From Stachybotrys elegans (taxonomy: Eukaryota > Ascomycota > Sordariomycetes > Hypocreales > Stachybotryaceae), in the NCBI GenBank assembly GCA_020746835.1, contig JAGPNK010000019.1, forward strand, positions 456,793-520,792: a stretch of 64,000 nucleotides of DNA, in the 5' to 3' direction. Below are positions 34,440 through 45,310 of this stretch, one piece after another (position 1 is the first letter of the stretch; the number at the start of each line of letters is the position of its first letter). The notes beneath the pieces are model-generated. The model was not told where the DNA came from and made no database searches. It saw nothing but the letters and a program-made list of their open reading frames with translations. Both the position numbers and the translations under genes were made by a program.

Positions 34440-35215
34440 AATTAGAAAGGCGACAGAGCTCCTAAGCAGCGTGCGATAGAGCTGTCCACACAACTCTCGA
34501 GCACCTAGCGTGCCATCTAAAGGTAAATATAATGGTGTAGGTACGTGTAGTAAGGGAAAAGAACAATAGCGTATATGAACAATAGTGGCCCTGCTGCCGG
34601 CAGGACTAAAGAAAAGAGTCAAACAATAAAGGGATCGTTAGAATCACCCATTGGCCGGAGCCAGAGAACAATAAAGGGGCTGTAGCAGCGGCAGAAAAAC
34701 CGTATAGGGTCGGGGGGACCTGCGGTTAGTAGACTGGCCGTTTGTCAGCCGTAATGCCAGCAAAGGTCCTCAAACTGCGTGGGCGACGAAGAAGCTATCT
34801 AACTCACCATGTGACAGCTGTGGGTGCGGATAGTGCCGTGGCATTAGGCCAGAAATTCGTGATCTGGCGCGAGGCCCGGCCCTAGAATGGAGTTCGATAG
34901 ATGTGCACAAGAAGGCCTTCGCCCTCTCTGTTACCTCTCTCTTTCTCTTCCTTCCATGCACCGAAATCTAACGACACAGTCTGAAGCCTGAATGAATAAC
35001 TCCAACCATGACGCTAGGGGCATTGCAAACCCCCCTATAGAACAAGTAGGATAGCCTAAGGCTAGAAACTGCCAGGCTGCCAAGGTGAGTCCATCCGTCC
35101 CGAGAGGTCTTCTTCGACCCATTGCAGAACAGTATTGCTGACAGTAATAGACCTAGGCTTTTAAGCCCTTCTAGCAATAGCTAGATAGTCTAGACCCTAA
35201 GCCCCCCTGAAACCG
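34440..35215. repeat. Dispersed repeat, mildly mutated copy
   Basis: Nearly every block from about 34,555 to 35,200 can be paired by eye with 35,640-36,375, which carries T where this copy has C and A where it has G. Examples: actaaagaaaagag/actaaagaatag, aaggccttcgccctctctgtt/aaggcctttgccttttta, acctaggcttttaagccc/actagggtttttaagctc. It keeps normal GC content and CpA/TpG. No protein was recognised, so the element type is unknown. Confidence 0.7.
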
Positions 35216-35559
35216 GAAGGGGAAAAAGAAGGTAGATAAGATTACTAAGTATATAAAGGTTTTATACTAGTAATAGCTTTATATTTTTAATAACTATTTA
35301 CTTAATTAACTTACTATAACTAGGGAAAAATAAAAGGCTTTAAAAGTCTAGTATTTTATATAATAAATAATAGTAAATAGTTATAAATTTTAAATAATTT
35401 TAATATATTTTTTAATTTAAAAATAAAAAACTATTAAACTATATAATTAATAATAACTATATTAATTATAAAAGTACTAAGTATTACCTTTACTATTTAT
35501 TTACTTTTTACTATTTATACTTTATATTATAAACTCTTTTTTTATTATATAATTAGTAA

Positions 35560-36375
35560 TTATATAGGTTTTTTATTTAATTTAAGTTTAAAAGAGTATA
35601 ATATAATTTAATATAATATAGTAAGTATATTTAGTATAGAAAAAAGAATAATAGTATATATAAATAATAGTAGCTTTACTATTTATAAAACTAAAGAATA
35701 GTATTAAATAATAAAGAGATTATTAAATAACATTTTCTATTAACTAGAGCTAGAAAATAATAAAAGGGCTATAATAGTAATAGTAATAGTAAAAGTATAT
35801 ATAGTTAGAGGAACTTATAGTTAGTAAACTAGCTATTTATTAGTCTATTTACTATTATATTAAGTATTATTCTATAAATAATAAAAATAGTAATATAAAT
35901 ACTCTAGCTTTTATATATATTTTAATAAAGCAAAGGTATATAATTTTAATAGAAGTCTTTAAACTATATAAATAATAAAGAAGTATATAATAGCTATAAC
36001 TATAAATGGTATTATAGTTATATTAAGCTAGGAATATATAATTTAGTATATAAAGCCTAGCTTTAAAATAGAGTTTAAAAGATATATATAAAAAGGCCTT
36101 TGCCTTTTTATTACCTTTTTCTTTTTCTTTCTTTTATTTATATACTAAAATCTTTATTATTAATACTATATATAGTAGTTTAATAGAGAATATAAACTAA
36201 AATACTAGAAATAGTACTAAACTAACCCCCTTAGAGTAAGGGCACTAGTAGTCTACTTAGGCTAGAAATAGCTAAACTATAAAGATAAGTCTATTTATTT
36301 TAAAAGACTAAGAAATAGTATTACTAATAGTAATAAACTAGGGTTTTTAAGCTCTTTAAATAATAGTTTAATAGT
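35560..36375. repeat. Heavily RIPed copy of the 34.4-kb repeat
   Basis: Same element, same orientation as 34,440-35,215, offset by about 1,085 bases at the left and 1,184 at the right because of an extra ~100 bases near 35,850-35,960. Differences between the copies are overwhelmingly C to T and G to A, as RIP predicts. The left limit is uncertain because the sequence there is almost pure A/T. Confidence 0.7.
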
Positions 36376-36703
36376 TACTATTTTAAATTTATAATAAACT
36401 TTTAAATAGTTAATTAATAGAGAGAGTTTAATTTATATTAAAGTAATAGTTTACTTTAAATATTATATTTATAGAGTTTATTAAATTAAGTTTAAAAGAG
36501 TTTATTAAACTCTTTTTTCTTTCTTTTTTTAAATATATTTTATTTTACTATTAATTTAATTTTATTACTTAGTAAGCTATTTTAATTTAATTAAAATAAA
36601 ATAAAATAATTAGTTATATAATTATACTAAATTTATATTAAATTTATATTAATTAAACTAAACTTTAAATAAATATTAAACTTAGAGTTAGAGTTACTTA
36701 GGG

Positions 36704-37433
36704 TTTTAACTTATTTCTATTTACTTATTTAGCTATTCTACTAATTTACTATAGGGTAACTAAAGGTAAATGGAAACTAGGGGTATTAGGGGTATAGAGT
36801 AGGGGAATTAGGGGTCTAGGGTAGGTATAGAATAAGCTAAAGTAGTAGAGTAGGGAAGAGTAAGGGAATTAGGGGTCTAGAGTAGGTATAGAGTAAGCTA
36901 GGGTATTAGAGTAGGCTAGGGTAAGCTAGAAAGGGTATAATTTAGTTAGTATAGGGGCTTATAGTGGGTTATAGGGGGTATAGAGAGTAGGAAAGAAAGT
37001 GAAATAGAAGAGATAGAGGGCTATAAGGGAAGGTATAGAGGGGATAGGGGGTTTTAAAAGGGTTAGAGTTTTAACTTACTTCTATTTGCTTATCTAGCTA
37101 TTCTACCAATTTACTATAGGGTAACTAAAGGTAAATGGAAACTAGGGGTATTAGGGGTATAGAGTAGGGGAATTAGGGGTCTAGGGTAGGTATAGAGTAA
37201 GCTAGAGTAGTAGAGTAGAGAAGGATAGGGGAATTAGGGGTCTAGGGTAGGTATAGAATAAGCTAGAGTATTAGAGTAGGCTAGGGTAAGCTAGAGAGAG
37301 TATAATTTAGTTAGTATAAGGGCTTATAGTGGGTTATAAAGGGTATAGAGAGTAGGAAAGAAAGTGAAATAGAAGAGATAAAGAGCTATAAGGGAAGGTA
37401 TAAAGAGAATAGAGGGTTTTAGAAGGTTTTCTA
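36704..37433. repeat. Tandem duplication with 365-bp period
   Basis: ttttaactta.ttctattt.cttat.tagctattcta starts at 36,704 and again at 37,069, and the two 365-base units match closely to about 37,433. Each unit has internal shorter repeats (aattaggggtctagggtaggtatag twice per unit). It abuts the 3' end of the dead LINE. Confidence 0.8.
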
Positions 37434-37439
37434 CACTGC

Positions 37440-40400
37440 TATAGGGGCCTTCTTTATAGGGGCTCTAGGGGTTCTAGAGGCTATAGAGGCTACTATAGCT
37501 GCCTAGGTATATAGGAAAGTTAGGCTAACCTACTTTAATATTTAAGCAGTTACTATAGACTCTACTAGCTTTTATATCTTTTTATAGGCCTTAGCTAATT
37601 TAAAGCTTATAAAACCCCTTATAAAGAGAATTATAGAGGTAAACTTAAGGCTTAGGCTCTTATATTTATTCTTTTTAATAGTCTCTGCCTTTATAAGGGT
37701 ATTATAGAGAGTCTCTTTTACTAATTCCTTAGATAGACTTATAATTTAAAGGTTATAAAAGTGCTAGCCTAAGGAAAGTATTATAGCTAGATCTATTTAT
37801 TAGTCTATAGGCTTATTTAGGGCTTTTACTAAAGGGGGCTTAAAGGTAGCTTCTAGAGCTATATTAGTAAATAGAGCCTATAATAGAGCTTTATTTATAG
37901 TACTATATTAGGCTATCCACTTTCTCTTAGTAGCCTTATAGGTGTCTTTATAATTTAGAGCTATCTCTAAGCTATAGTGGGTATAGGGGGTTTTTAAAGG
38001 CTTAATAGAAAGCTATAGCTAGCTTCTAAAAGCCTCTATAACTTCTAAGTTTACTAATTCTAGTTGTTTTTATATAGATAGAACTTAGAGCTATAAGCGG
38101 CCTAGATAGCTAGTAGCTTCTAGTCTAGCCCTCTATTAGTTAGGGCTTAAAACCCTCTATAGCTTAATGAGTTAGGCTTTTACTGCCCCCTTTAGGGCTT
38201 TCTAAGCTATAGGAATAGGGCTTTTAGAGCCCTAAAGGGGTCTCTAGCGCTATATAAGGGCCTGGCTGGCACTAAGGCCCCTATATTAGTTCTTTAAAGG
38301 CCCTATGCCCGGGTCTAGGTCCGGGTCTAGGTCTAGGGCATTCGGGGCTCTGCCAGGCTTCCGGGGGCCTAGGGGGGCTGCTAGGTCTAGGTTTAGGGGG
38401 TTAGAGCCCTGCGGGAGCCTTAGGGCCTTCTATAAAATAGACCTAGTAGCTTCCCTAGCTGCCCTATAGAGGTCCTAAACTACCTCTTTATATAGAAGGA
38501 TGCTTAGGCCCTTCTGCTAGGCAGGCAGGAAGATAAAGTCTTTATATAGGGCTTTTAGAGACTCTTTTCCCTTTCTTCTAGAGGCTAGGGCTTCTATAGC
38601 TTCTACTAGAGCCCTATTTACAGCCTCCTAGAGACCTTTTAGGCCTTTAGAGTCTAGCTACTAGACTAGGTGCCTTAGAAAGAGCTAGTTAAACTCTCTT
38701 AGTAGTAGTAGAGCTAACTGCCTAAGTAGGTTAGAGAGATAGCTAAGGACCCCTATAAGCTCCTTTAGCTTTTTCTTTAAGAAGGCTTTTCTAAACTCTA
38801 TAAGGCTTATAAAGGTTTCTAAAGCCTTAATACTCTCCTTTCTAGTCTTGCTAATAGAGATAAAAAAGCTCTTTAATAAGTTAAACTAAAAGCCTATATT
38901 CTTTAGGCCCTTCTATATCTTCTTTAGTAGCTTTATATTTAGGGTATTTAAGCTATATAGGTTATTTAAATAGACTATAAAGTTTACTATAGGGGCTGCT
39001 TTTTATAGCTGCTTTAATATAGACTAGAAGGCTAGAAAGAAAAATAGAGGGCTTAGGGAGTTCTTCTACTAGACCCTCTATACTAAGGCTAGAGCCTACC
39101 CCCCTTTTAAAACTAATAGAGAAGGCCTATTATAAACTCACTTAGCTATTCTATAGAAAGTAAAGGTATAGGCCTTTATAATAGTAGCTATAAAGAGTTT
39201 ACTTACTAAGTTAAAGGCATTTTTTAAGTCTATAAAGGCTATAGACTTATAGCCTTTACTATTAGACTTTAGAATAGTATTTTCTAGCTAGAAAATAATA
39301 GACTTAACCTCCCTAGGGCTTTTAACCCCTAGCTAGTTTAGAAGTAGCATTCTAAGCTTATATAGAATAGCTAGAATAGCTTTTATAGCTATTCTATATA
39401 TTAGATTCCCTATAGTAATAGACTTAATGCCTTTATTATTCTTAAATAAACTTACTAACTAGAAGGCTAGTAGAAGGTTTTAGCTAAGGGCTATACCCTA
39501 CTGGATTATATTTACTAGTAGCTTTAGAAGGTCTAGAATAAGTCTTTTTTAAAGCTCTTTAAACCCTATAGCTATTTCTAATAGAGACTTAGTTTACTTA
39601 TTAAGCCCTAGAGTAGTCTCCTTATAAGTACTATAAATAGTAGCTTTTATAGTCTCTAGGGTAATATACTAGCCTAGGCTAGAGATAGTCTTACCTCTCT
39701 AAAAGAACTTAAAGAGCCCTATAGAGTATTTTTCTTTTAGAAATACTATATTTTCCACTGTAAAGGCTATTATAGAGGACTAATTAATTAAAGCCTTAGC
39801 TACTTTACTAATATAGCCCCTTTTTAATAGCTTCTAGGCCCTCTATACTAGGTTCTAGTCTAGGGTAGTTTAGAATCCCTATAGTAGCTTAAAGTCTTTT
39901 AGGTTAGCTAGCTACTACTCTAGAGGGCTTAGGGAGCTTTTAAACTACTGCCTTAACCTTTCTAGCTTCTTAGAGCATAGAGTAGCTAGCTAAGCCTATA
40001 GAGTAGGGAGATTCTTTAGATATTTCTTTAGAAGGTTCTTTAAGTTTCCCTTTAGTAGGCCTAGGCCTAGAATCTAAGGAAATAAAAGGAAATATAAAAG
40101 GGTTTTACCCTTAGGCTTTTTTATAAAGTCCTTAACTACTCTAAAAGTAACTTTAAAATAGACTATAGCCTGCCTAGTATATAGTGTTTTCTTTAGTATA
40201 GGGACTCTAGAGAAGGCTAGAAGGGTCTAGATTTCTTTTCTAGCTAGAATAGACTGTATAGCTTTAATATATTCTAATTCTAGGGGGTTTATAGGGCTCT
40301 TAGGCCCTATAGTGCTCCCTAGGTTAGAGAGACTACTTTATAAAATATAGGATTTCTCTAGAGCCTTTATAAGCCTCTAAATATAGTTTACCCTTCTTTT

Positions 40401-42240
40401 TAAAACTTCTAGCTTAAAAGAGCTAGGGGTTTTAAATTTAAAAAGGCCCTTTTACTATTACTACTACTATTACTATTACTAAGGGTTATCTAGGTCTATT
40501 ATAAAGGCTTCTAGTAGTTCTAGAGGCCTCTAAAACAGCTATAATAAAACTAATCTATAATAGCCCCTACTAGGGCTTCTATTACTAGGGCTCTTACTAT
40601 TAAACTCTTTAAAGACTCTTTTTATTTCTATAGCTAGGCTTCTAAAGGGCTTACTAGGGGACTATCTCTAGAACTCCCTAGCTCTCCCTCTAGAAGCCTT
40701 ACTAAGGGGCCTTCTAAGAGTTTAATTAGGTATTTCACTAGAGGCCCTACTAAAAGCCCTACTAAGGGCTCTACTAAGGGCTTTACTAAAGGCTTTACTA
40801 AGGGCTCTATTAGGGGTCTTAGTAAAAGCCCTACTAAAGACCTTATTAGGGAAGCCCCTAGAGGTTTTAAATACTACTAACCCTTTTAAGCTTATAGAGC
40901 TAGCTACTCTATAGTATGAAGTTAAGGGCTATAGGGTAGGTAAGAGAGTCTGGGCTATTCTCTTATAGCCCTAGCTCTACTAAGCTAGTAGCTCTATAGG
41001 GCTTAAGGACTGGCTTGCCTAGTTTAAGTCTAGGCCTAGGGCTTAGCTATCTAGGATTTCTAGGGGGCTTAAGGGCTAGAGCAGTAGGTCTATAGCTAGG
41101 AATTTAAGCTAGATAGTAGGGAGGTCTAGGCCCGGGCTTAGGCTATAGGTAGGTTTCTTAGTTAGGCTAGCTACTAGGAATTTAAGTAAGTTAGCTATAA
41201 CTATTAGACTTAATAGAGGGCCTATTAGGCTAGCATTTAGACTAGTTATTAGACTAACTAGTAGGCTAGAGGCTAGGGCCTTTTAGGCCTAGGCCTTCTT
41301 AGCTGTTTTATTTATAATACTATAGGTATTATATATCTTTACTAAGTAAGTCTAAATACTATAAGCCCCTTAGTAAATAAAGCTATAAGTAGAGTAGACT
41401 ATAAAGCTTATAGAGGCTAGTTATAGATTTATATAAACTTCTAAATAGTAGGTCTTTTAGATATAGTTTAGAATATCTCTATAGGAGTCTAAGTAGGTTA
41501 GGTAGATATTAAAGAGTATCTTCTATAAGCCCTAGGCTCTCTAGGAGTTTAGAATAAGTCTTAAATAGATACTAAAGTCTAGGGTAGACTTTAGGGTCTA
41601 GGGTAGGTTTTAGGTAGACTATACTAGTTAGGGCTAGGGCTCTATTTCACTTTCTTAGCATTACTATAAATAGTACTAGGTAGAGAGAGTCTTTAGAGGC
41701 TGTAAGAAAGGGTCTTAAGTAGGTGCTAAAGTATAGAGTAGGTCCCGGGTAGGTAATACTACTAGGAGCTAGGTGCCCTAGGGGTCTAGGGTAGGAGGGG
41801 CCCTAGAAAAACCTAAAGAACCTTTAAAAGAGATTTAAAGTAGGCCTAGGGAAGGTATAGAGTGGGAAGAACCCTAGAAAGGCCTTAATAAGGGGGTCTA
41901 GAGTAGGTCTAAAGTAATATAGAATAGAAAGAACGCTAGAAAAGCCCTAACAAGGGGGTCTAGAGTAGGTCCAAAGGGATATAGAGTAGAAAGAACCCTA
42001 GAAAAACCCTTATATAAGGGAAAATAGCTAGAAAGAGTCTCTTTTCTAAGAGAAAAGCCCTAGTAAAAGGGAATAATAAAGAATATATCTCTATAAAAGA
42101 GATAGAAGGTATCTCTATAAAAGAGATAGAAAGGGAAGAAAACCCTATAGAAGGGATAGAAAGAAAGAAAAGAATAGAAAAGGAAGAAAGAGAGATAGAG
42201 CTAGGAAAAGGGTTCTTATAGAGAGAGGGATTGGGTTGCT
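37440..42240 (-). mobile_element. RIP-killed LINE-type retrotransposon
   Basis: Minus-strand translation of about 39,350-39,130 gives L-E-N-T-I-L...G-Y-K-S-I-A-F-I-D-L-K-N-A-F-N-L-V, the LINE reverse-transcriptase motif A region, followed by I-A-K-stop-V-Y-N where Trp is expected. About 38,985-38,945 gives F-I-V-Y-L-N-N-L-Y-S-L-N, where the catalytic Y-x-D-D would be: both Asp codons have become Asn (GAC/GAT to AAC/AAT), and the reading goes on through G-L-K-N-I-G-F and further helical sequence. Stops are at Gln, Trp and Arg positions. The 5' limit near 42.2 kb and 3' limit near 37.44 kb are estimates from composition. The element resembles fungal Tad-like LINEs; ORF1 was not resolved. Confidence 0.7.
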
Positions 42241-42345
42241 AGCTGCAAACAGGCTGCCGGAAACAGACTGCTAGAAACAGGCTGCTAGAAACAGACTACT
42301 AGAAGTAGCTAGCTAAAAACGGCAGGCAAAAATCGCCGGAAACAG
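42240..42345. repeat. Short tandem repeat of about 14 bases in a GC pocket
   Basis: gctgc.agaaacag units repeat about five times (aaacaggctgccgg, aaacagactgctag, aaacaggctgctag, aaacagactactag). Unlike its surroundings it keeps CpA and TpG. It may mark the 5' end of the LINE. Confidence 0.55.
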
Positions 42346-42926
42346 AAGAGAGGGTGGTCTAGGGTAAATATTAAGGGATAAGGCTCTAAGGATGTGGAAA
42401 AAATCCCATAAAAGATCAGCTTTCTAGTGATATATATATTATCTAGCTATATTACCCTAGAGATATAGAAAAAGAAGAAATTATAGAAATTTCCCTATAT
42501 TCCCTATTTAACTAGGGTATATAAAAAAGAATAATAGATGGAGCATTTAATATTCATTAGCATGCTGCATATAATAGTATAGTATACTAATAAATAGCTT
42601 TTTTTTTAAGGCTATAAGTTTAAATTAGAATAATACTTCTTTTTATTCTTTATATAGCTATTAAAGCTAGTTGCTAGACCTAGCTATTTAATCTAGCTAC
42701 CGGATCTAGCTGCCTAACTTAGCTACTAAACCTAGCTACTAAACCTAGCTGCCTAACCTAGTTATAAAGCTAGCTATCTAAGCTAGCTATAGTTAGAAAT
42801 AGTATTTAAAAAGAAAGAAAGCTAGCTACTAAAGCTAGCCATAGAGTGGAATAACTATTCTTCTAGCCCCTAGGCTAGGGAACTCTTATACCCTTTAAAA
42901 AGGGCCCCTTTGCTAACGCCGGGATC

Positions 42927-43030
42927 GGGGAGCTAATAGTATAACGGTTTAAGCTAAATAATTATAATAAAGGTACTATTATAATTATCATGCTATACTA
43001 AGAGCTATAAGTTCGATTCTAGCTAGACCC
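42927..43030 (+). other. tRNA-like (Pol III promoter) fossil
   Basis: TAGTATAACGG at about 42,937-42,947 fits an A box and AGTTCGATTCT at about 43,010-43,020 fits a B box; GGGG before and CCCC after could pair as an acceptor end. Between them sits a perfect 12-bp hairpin (ATAATTATAATA / TATTATAATTAT) with a 7-base loop. Spacing between boxes (about 70) is long for a tRNA, so this could be a tRNA with an intron or long variable arm, or a tRNA-derived SINE, altered by RIP. No cloverleaf could be closed by eye. Confidence 0.35.
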
Positions 43031-43209
43031 CTTTAGGGGCTGGCCTCTATTATCCATAGTATGCCTATCTAAGGGCCTGGAATAGGGGGAAAAACTAATA
43101 GCAGTGTAAATGGGGCCCTATATACTACTAACTATTTAATTCTATACGTAATAACAGAGCCTGTAAAAGGGTTAGTGTAGATAAAGTATAGTTTTGCCAC
43201 TTATAAAAT

Positions 43210-44070
43210 CCAGTAAAAAATTAGATTTCTAGTGATATATTTTTTATAACCCTAGGAAATTCCTAGAAAATGCTAGAAATTAGAAAAGGTTATCTTACTC
43301 TATAGTTTAAAGTAGTATAAAGTAAGGTAAAAGAGAGTTAGTAGTTATTACTATAAGAAAGAATAGAGATATTATTTATAGAAAATTAAATAAAAAATTA
43401 GCTTTTTAGTACTATATTTTTTATAACTCTAGTAAAACCCTAGAAAATACTAAAAATATTTACTTAGTTAGTTATTCTATTATTTAAAATAAAATAAAAT
43501 AAAGTAAAAGAGGGTTAGTAGTTATTACTATAAAAAAATAGAGATATTATTTATAAAAGATTAAATAAAAAATTAGCTCTTTAATACTATATTTTTTATA
43601 ACTCTATTAAAACCCTAGAAAATACTAGAAATATTTACTTAGTTAGTTATTCTATTATTTAAAATAAAATAAAATAGAGTAAAAAAGAGTTAGTAGTTAT
43701 TATTATAAGAAGGAGTAAAGCTATTATTTTTATAAAATTAGAAAGAAAATTAGCTCTATAATAGTATATTTTTTATAACCCTAGTAAAACCCTAGAAAAT
43801 ACTAATAACTTTTATAATCTAAGTTACTTTATTATTTAAAGTAAAATAAAATAGAATAAAGAGTTATTAATAATTATTATTATAAAAAGAAATAAAGCTA
43901 TTATTTTTATTAAATTTAATAATAAATTAGCTTTTTAATAATATATTTTTTATAACTCTAGTAAAATCCTAAGTAATTTTAAATTATAATTAGTTTTATT
44001 ACTTTATAATTAAAAAAAATAAAAAATAGAAAATAGAAAATAGAAAATATAGAGTAAAATAAATAAAAGG
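43210..44070. repeat. Satellite-like tandem repeat, period about 177 bp, five copies
   Basis: The landmark tttttataac recurs at 43,241, 43,418, 43,593, 43,770 and 43,947, spacings of 177, 175, 177 and 177. Units share ...aaaaattagctttttag.actatattttttataactctagtaaaaccctagaaaatacta... and decay progressively to the right. All are RIP-altered. Confidence 0.85.
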
Positions 44071-44451
44071 GTTATTTTAGAGTTATTTTTTTTATATACT
44101 ATTTAAAGCTAAACTAGAGTTTCTTTAGTTAGATTTTTTTTTATAAAGATATAAAGATAGAAATAGAGTTTTTTTATTTATAAGTCTTTTTTAAAGTTAC
44201 TTTTTTTTTAGTTTTTTATAAAGTATTTTTATTTAAAAGAAATAGAAATAAAGCTAAGGTTTTTAATTTTAGATTTTCTATATAGTAATTTTTTTATTAA
44301 AGAAATAGAAATAGGGGTAAGGTTTTTTTTAAAAGGATTTTTTATAGAGTATTTCTTTTTAAAAAGATAGAGATTAAATAGTAAAAATAGACTAGAAAAC
44401 TAGGTTAGAGTTAAAATAATTTTAATATTAATATAAATTTATTTTTATTTC

Positions 44452-44905
44452 TAAATCTAAATCTCTTACCCTTAGGTTTAAGCTACTAACTACTAGACTT
44501 AAGTCTCTTACCTCTAGATTTAAGCTACTAACTATCTAGCTTATATCTCTTACCCCTAGGTTTAAGCTATTAATTACTAAATATAAGCCTTTTACCCCTA
44601 GGTTTAAGCCTCTAACTACTAGGCTTATATCTCTTACCCCTAGGTTTAAACTACTAACTACTAAATATAAATTTCTTACCTCTAGGTTTAAGCTATCAAT
44701 TACTAGGCATAAGTCTTTTACCTCTAGGTTTAAACTATTAATTACTAGGCATAAGCCTCTTATCCCTAAGTTTAAGCCTTTAACTATTAGGCTTATATCT
44801 CTTACCCCTAGGTTTAAGCTTTTAACCACTAGACTTAAGTCTCTTACCCCTAGATTTAAGCTACTAATCACTAGGCTTAAGCCTTTTACCCCTAGGTTTA
44901 AGGCT
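44452..44905 (-). repeat. Array of about 10.5 units of 42 bp, open on the minus strand
   Basis: Consensus unit has cttacccctaggtttaagctactaa and recurs every 42 bases without spacers. Because 42 is divisible by three, the minus strand gives an open frame of 14-residue repeats (S-L-N-L-G-V-R-D-I-S-L-V-V-K) over 44,536-44,871. It may be the relic of a repetitive coding sequence or just a length-stable minisatellite that stays open by periodicity. Confidence 0.8.
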
Positions 44906-44914
44906 TTTCTTTTA

Positions 44915-45310
44915 AAAAGTAATAGCTATATACTATATAGATTAGACTTAAAGAAAAATAGTAGCTATTTACTATATAGACTAAGCTTAAAGAAAAACAG
45001 TAGCTATATACTATATAAACTAGGCTTAAAGGAAAATAGTAACTACCTACTATAAAAACTAAGCTTAAAGAAAAATAGTAGTTACTTACTATTTAAATTA
45101 AGCTTAAAGAAAAGCAATAGCTATATACTATATAGACTAAGCTTAAAGAAAAATAGTAGCCACCTACTATATAAACTAAGCTTAAAGAAAAATAGTAACT
45201 ACCTACTATATAAACTAAACTTAAAGAAAAACAATAGCTATTTATAAAGACTATACTTAAAGAAAAGTAGTAAATACTTACTATATAGACTAAGCTTAAA
45301 GAAAAGCTAT
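44915..45310. repeat. Array of about 10 units of 39 bp
   Basis: Units of the type aaaaatagtagct...tactatatagactaagcttaaag recur every 39 bases and follow directly on the 42-bp array. The period is again a multiple of three. Units are diverged by C/T and G/A exchanges. Confidence 0.75.

Noticed and set aside
36704..37433. Interstitial telomere (ttaggggt, ctaggg motifs)
   Set aside because: Hexamer phase is not kept and the motifs belong to a 365-bp unit.
44452..45310. CRISPR-like array
   Set aside because: Units are contiguous with no spacers, and the genome is fungal; these are minisatellites.
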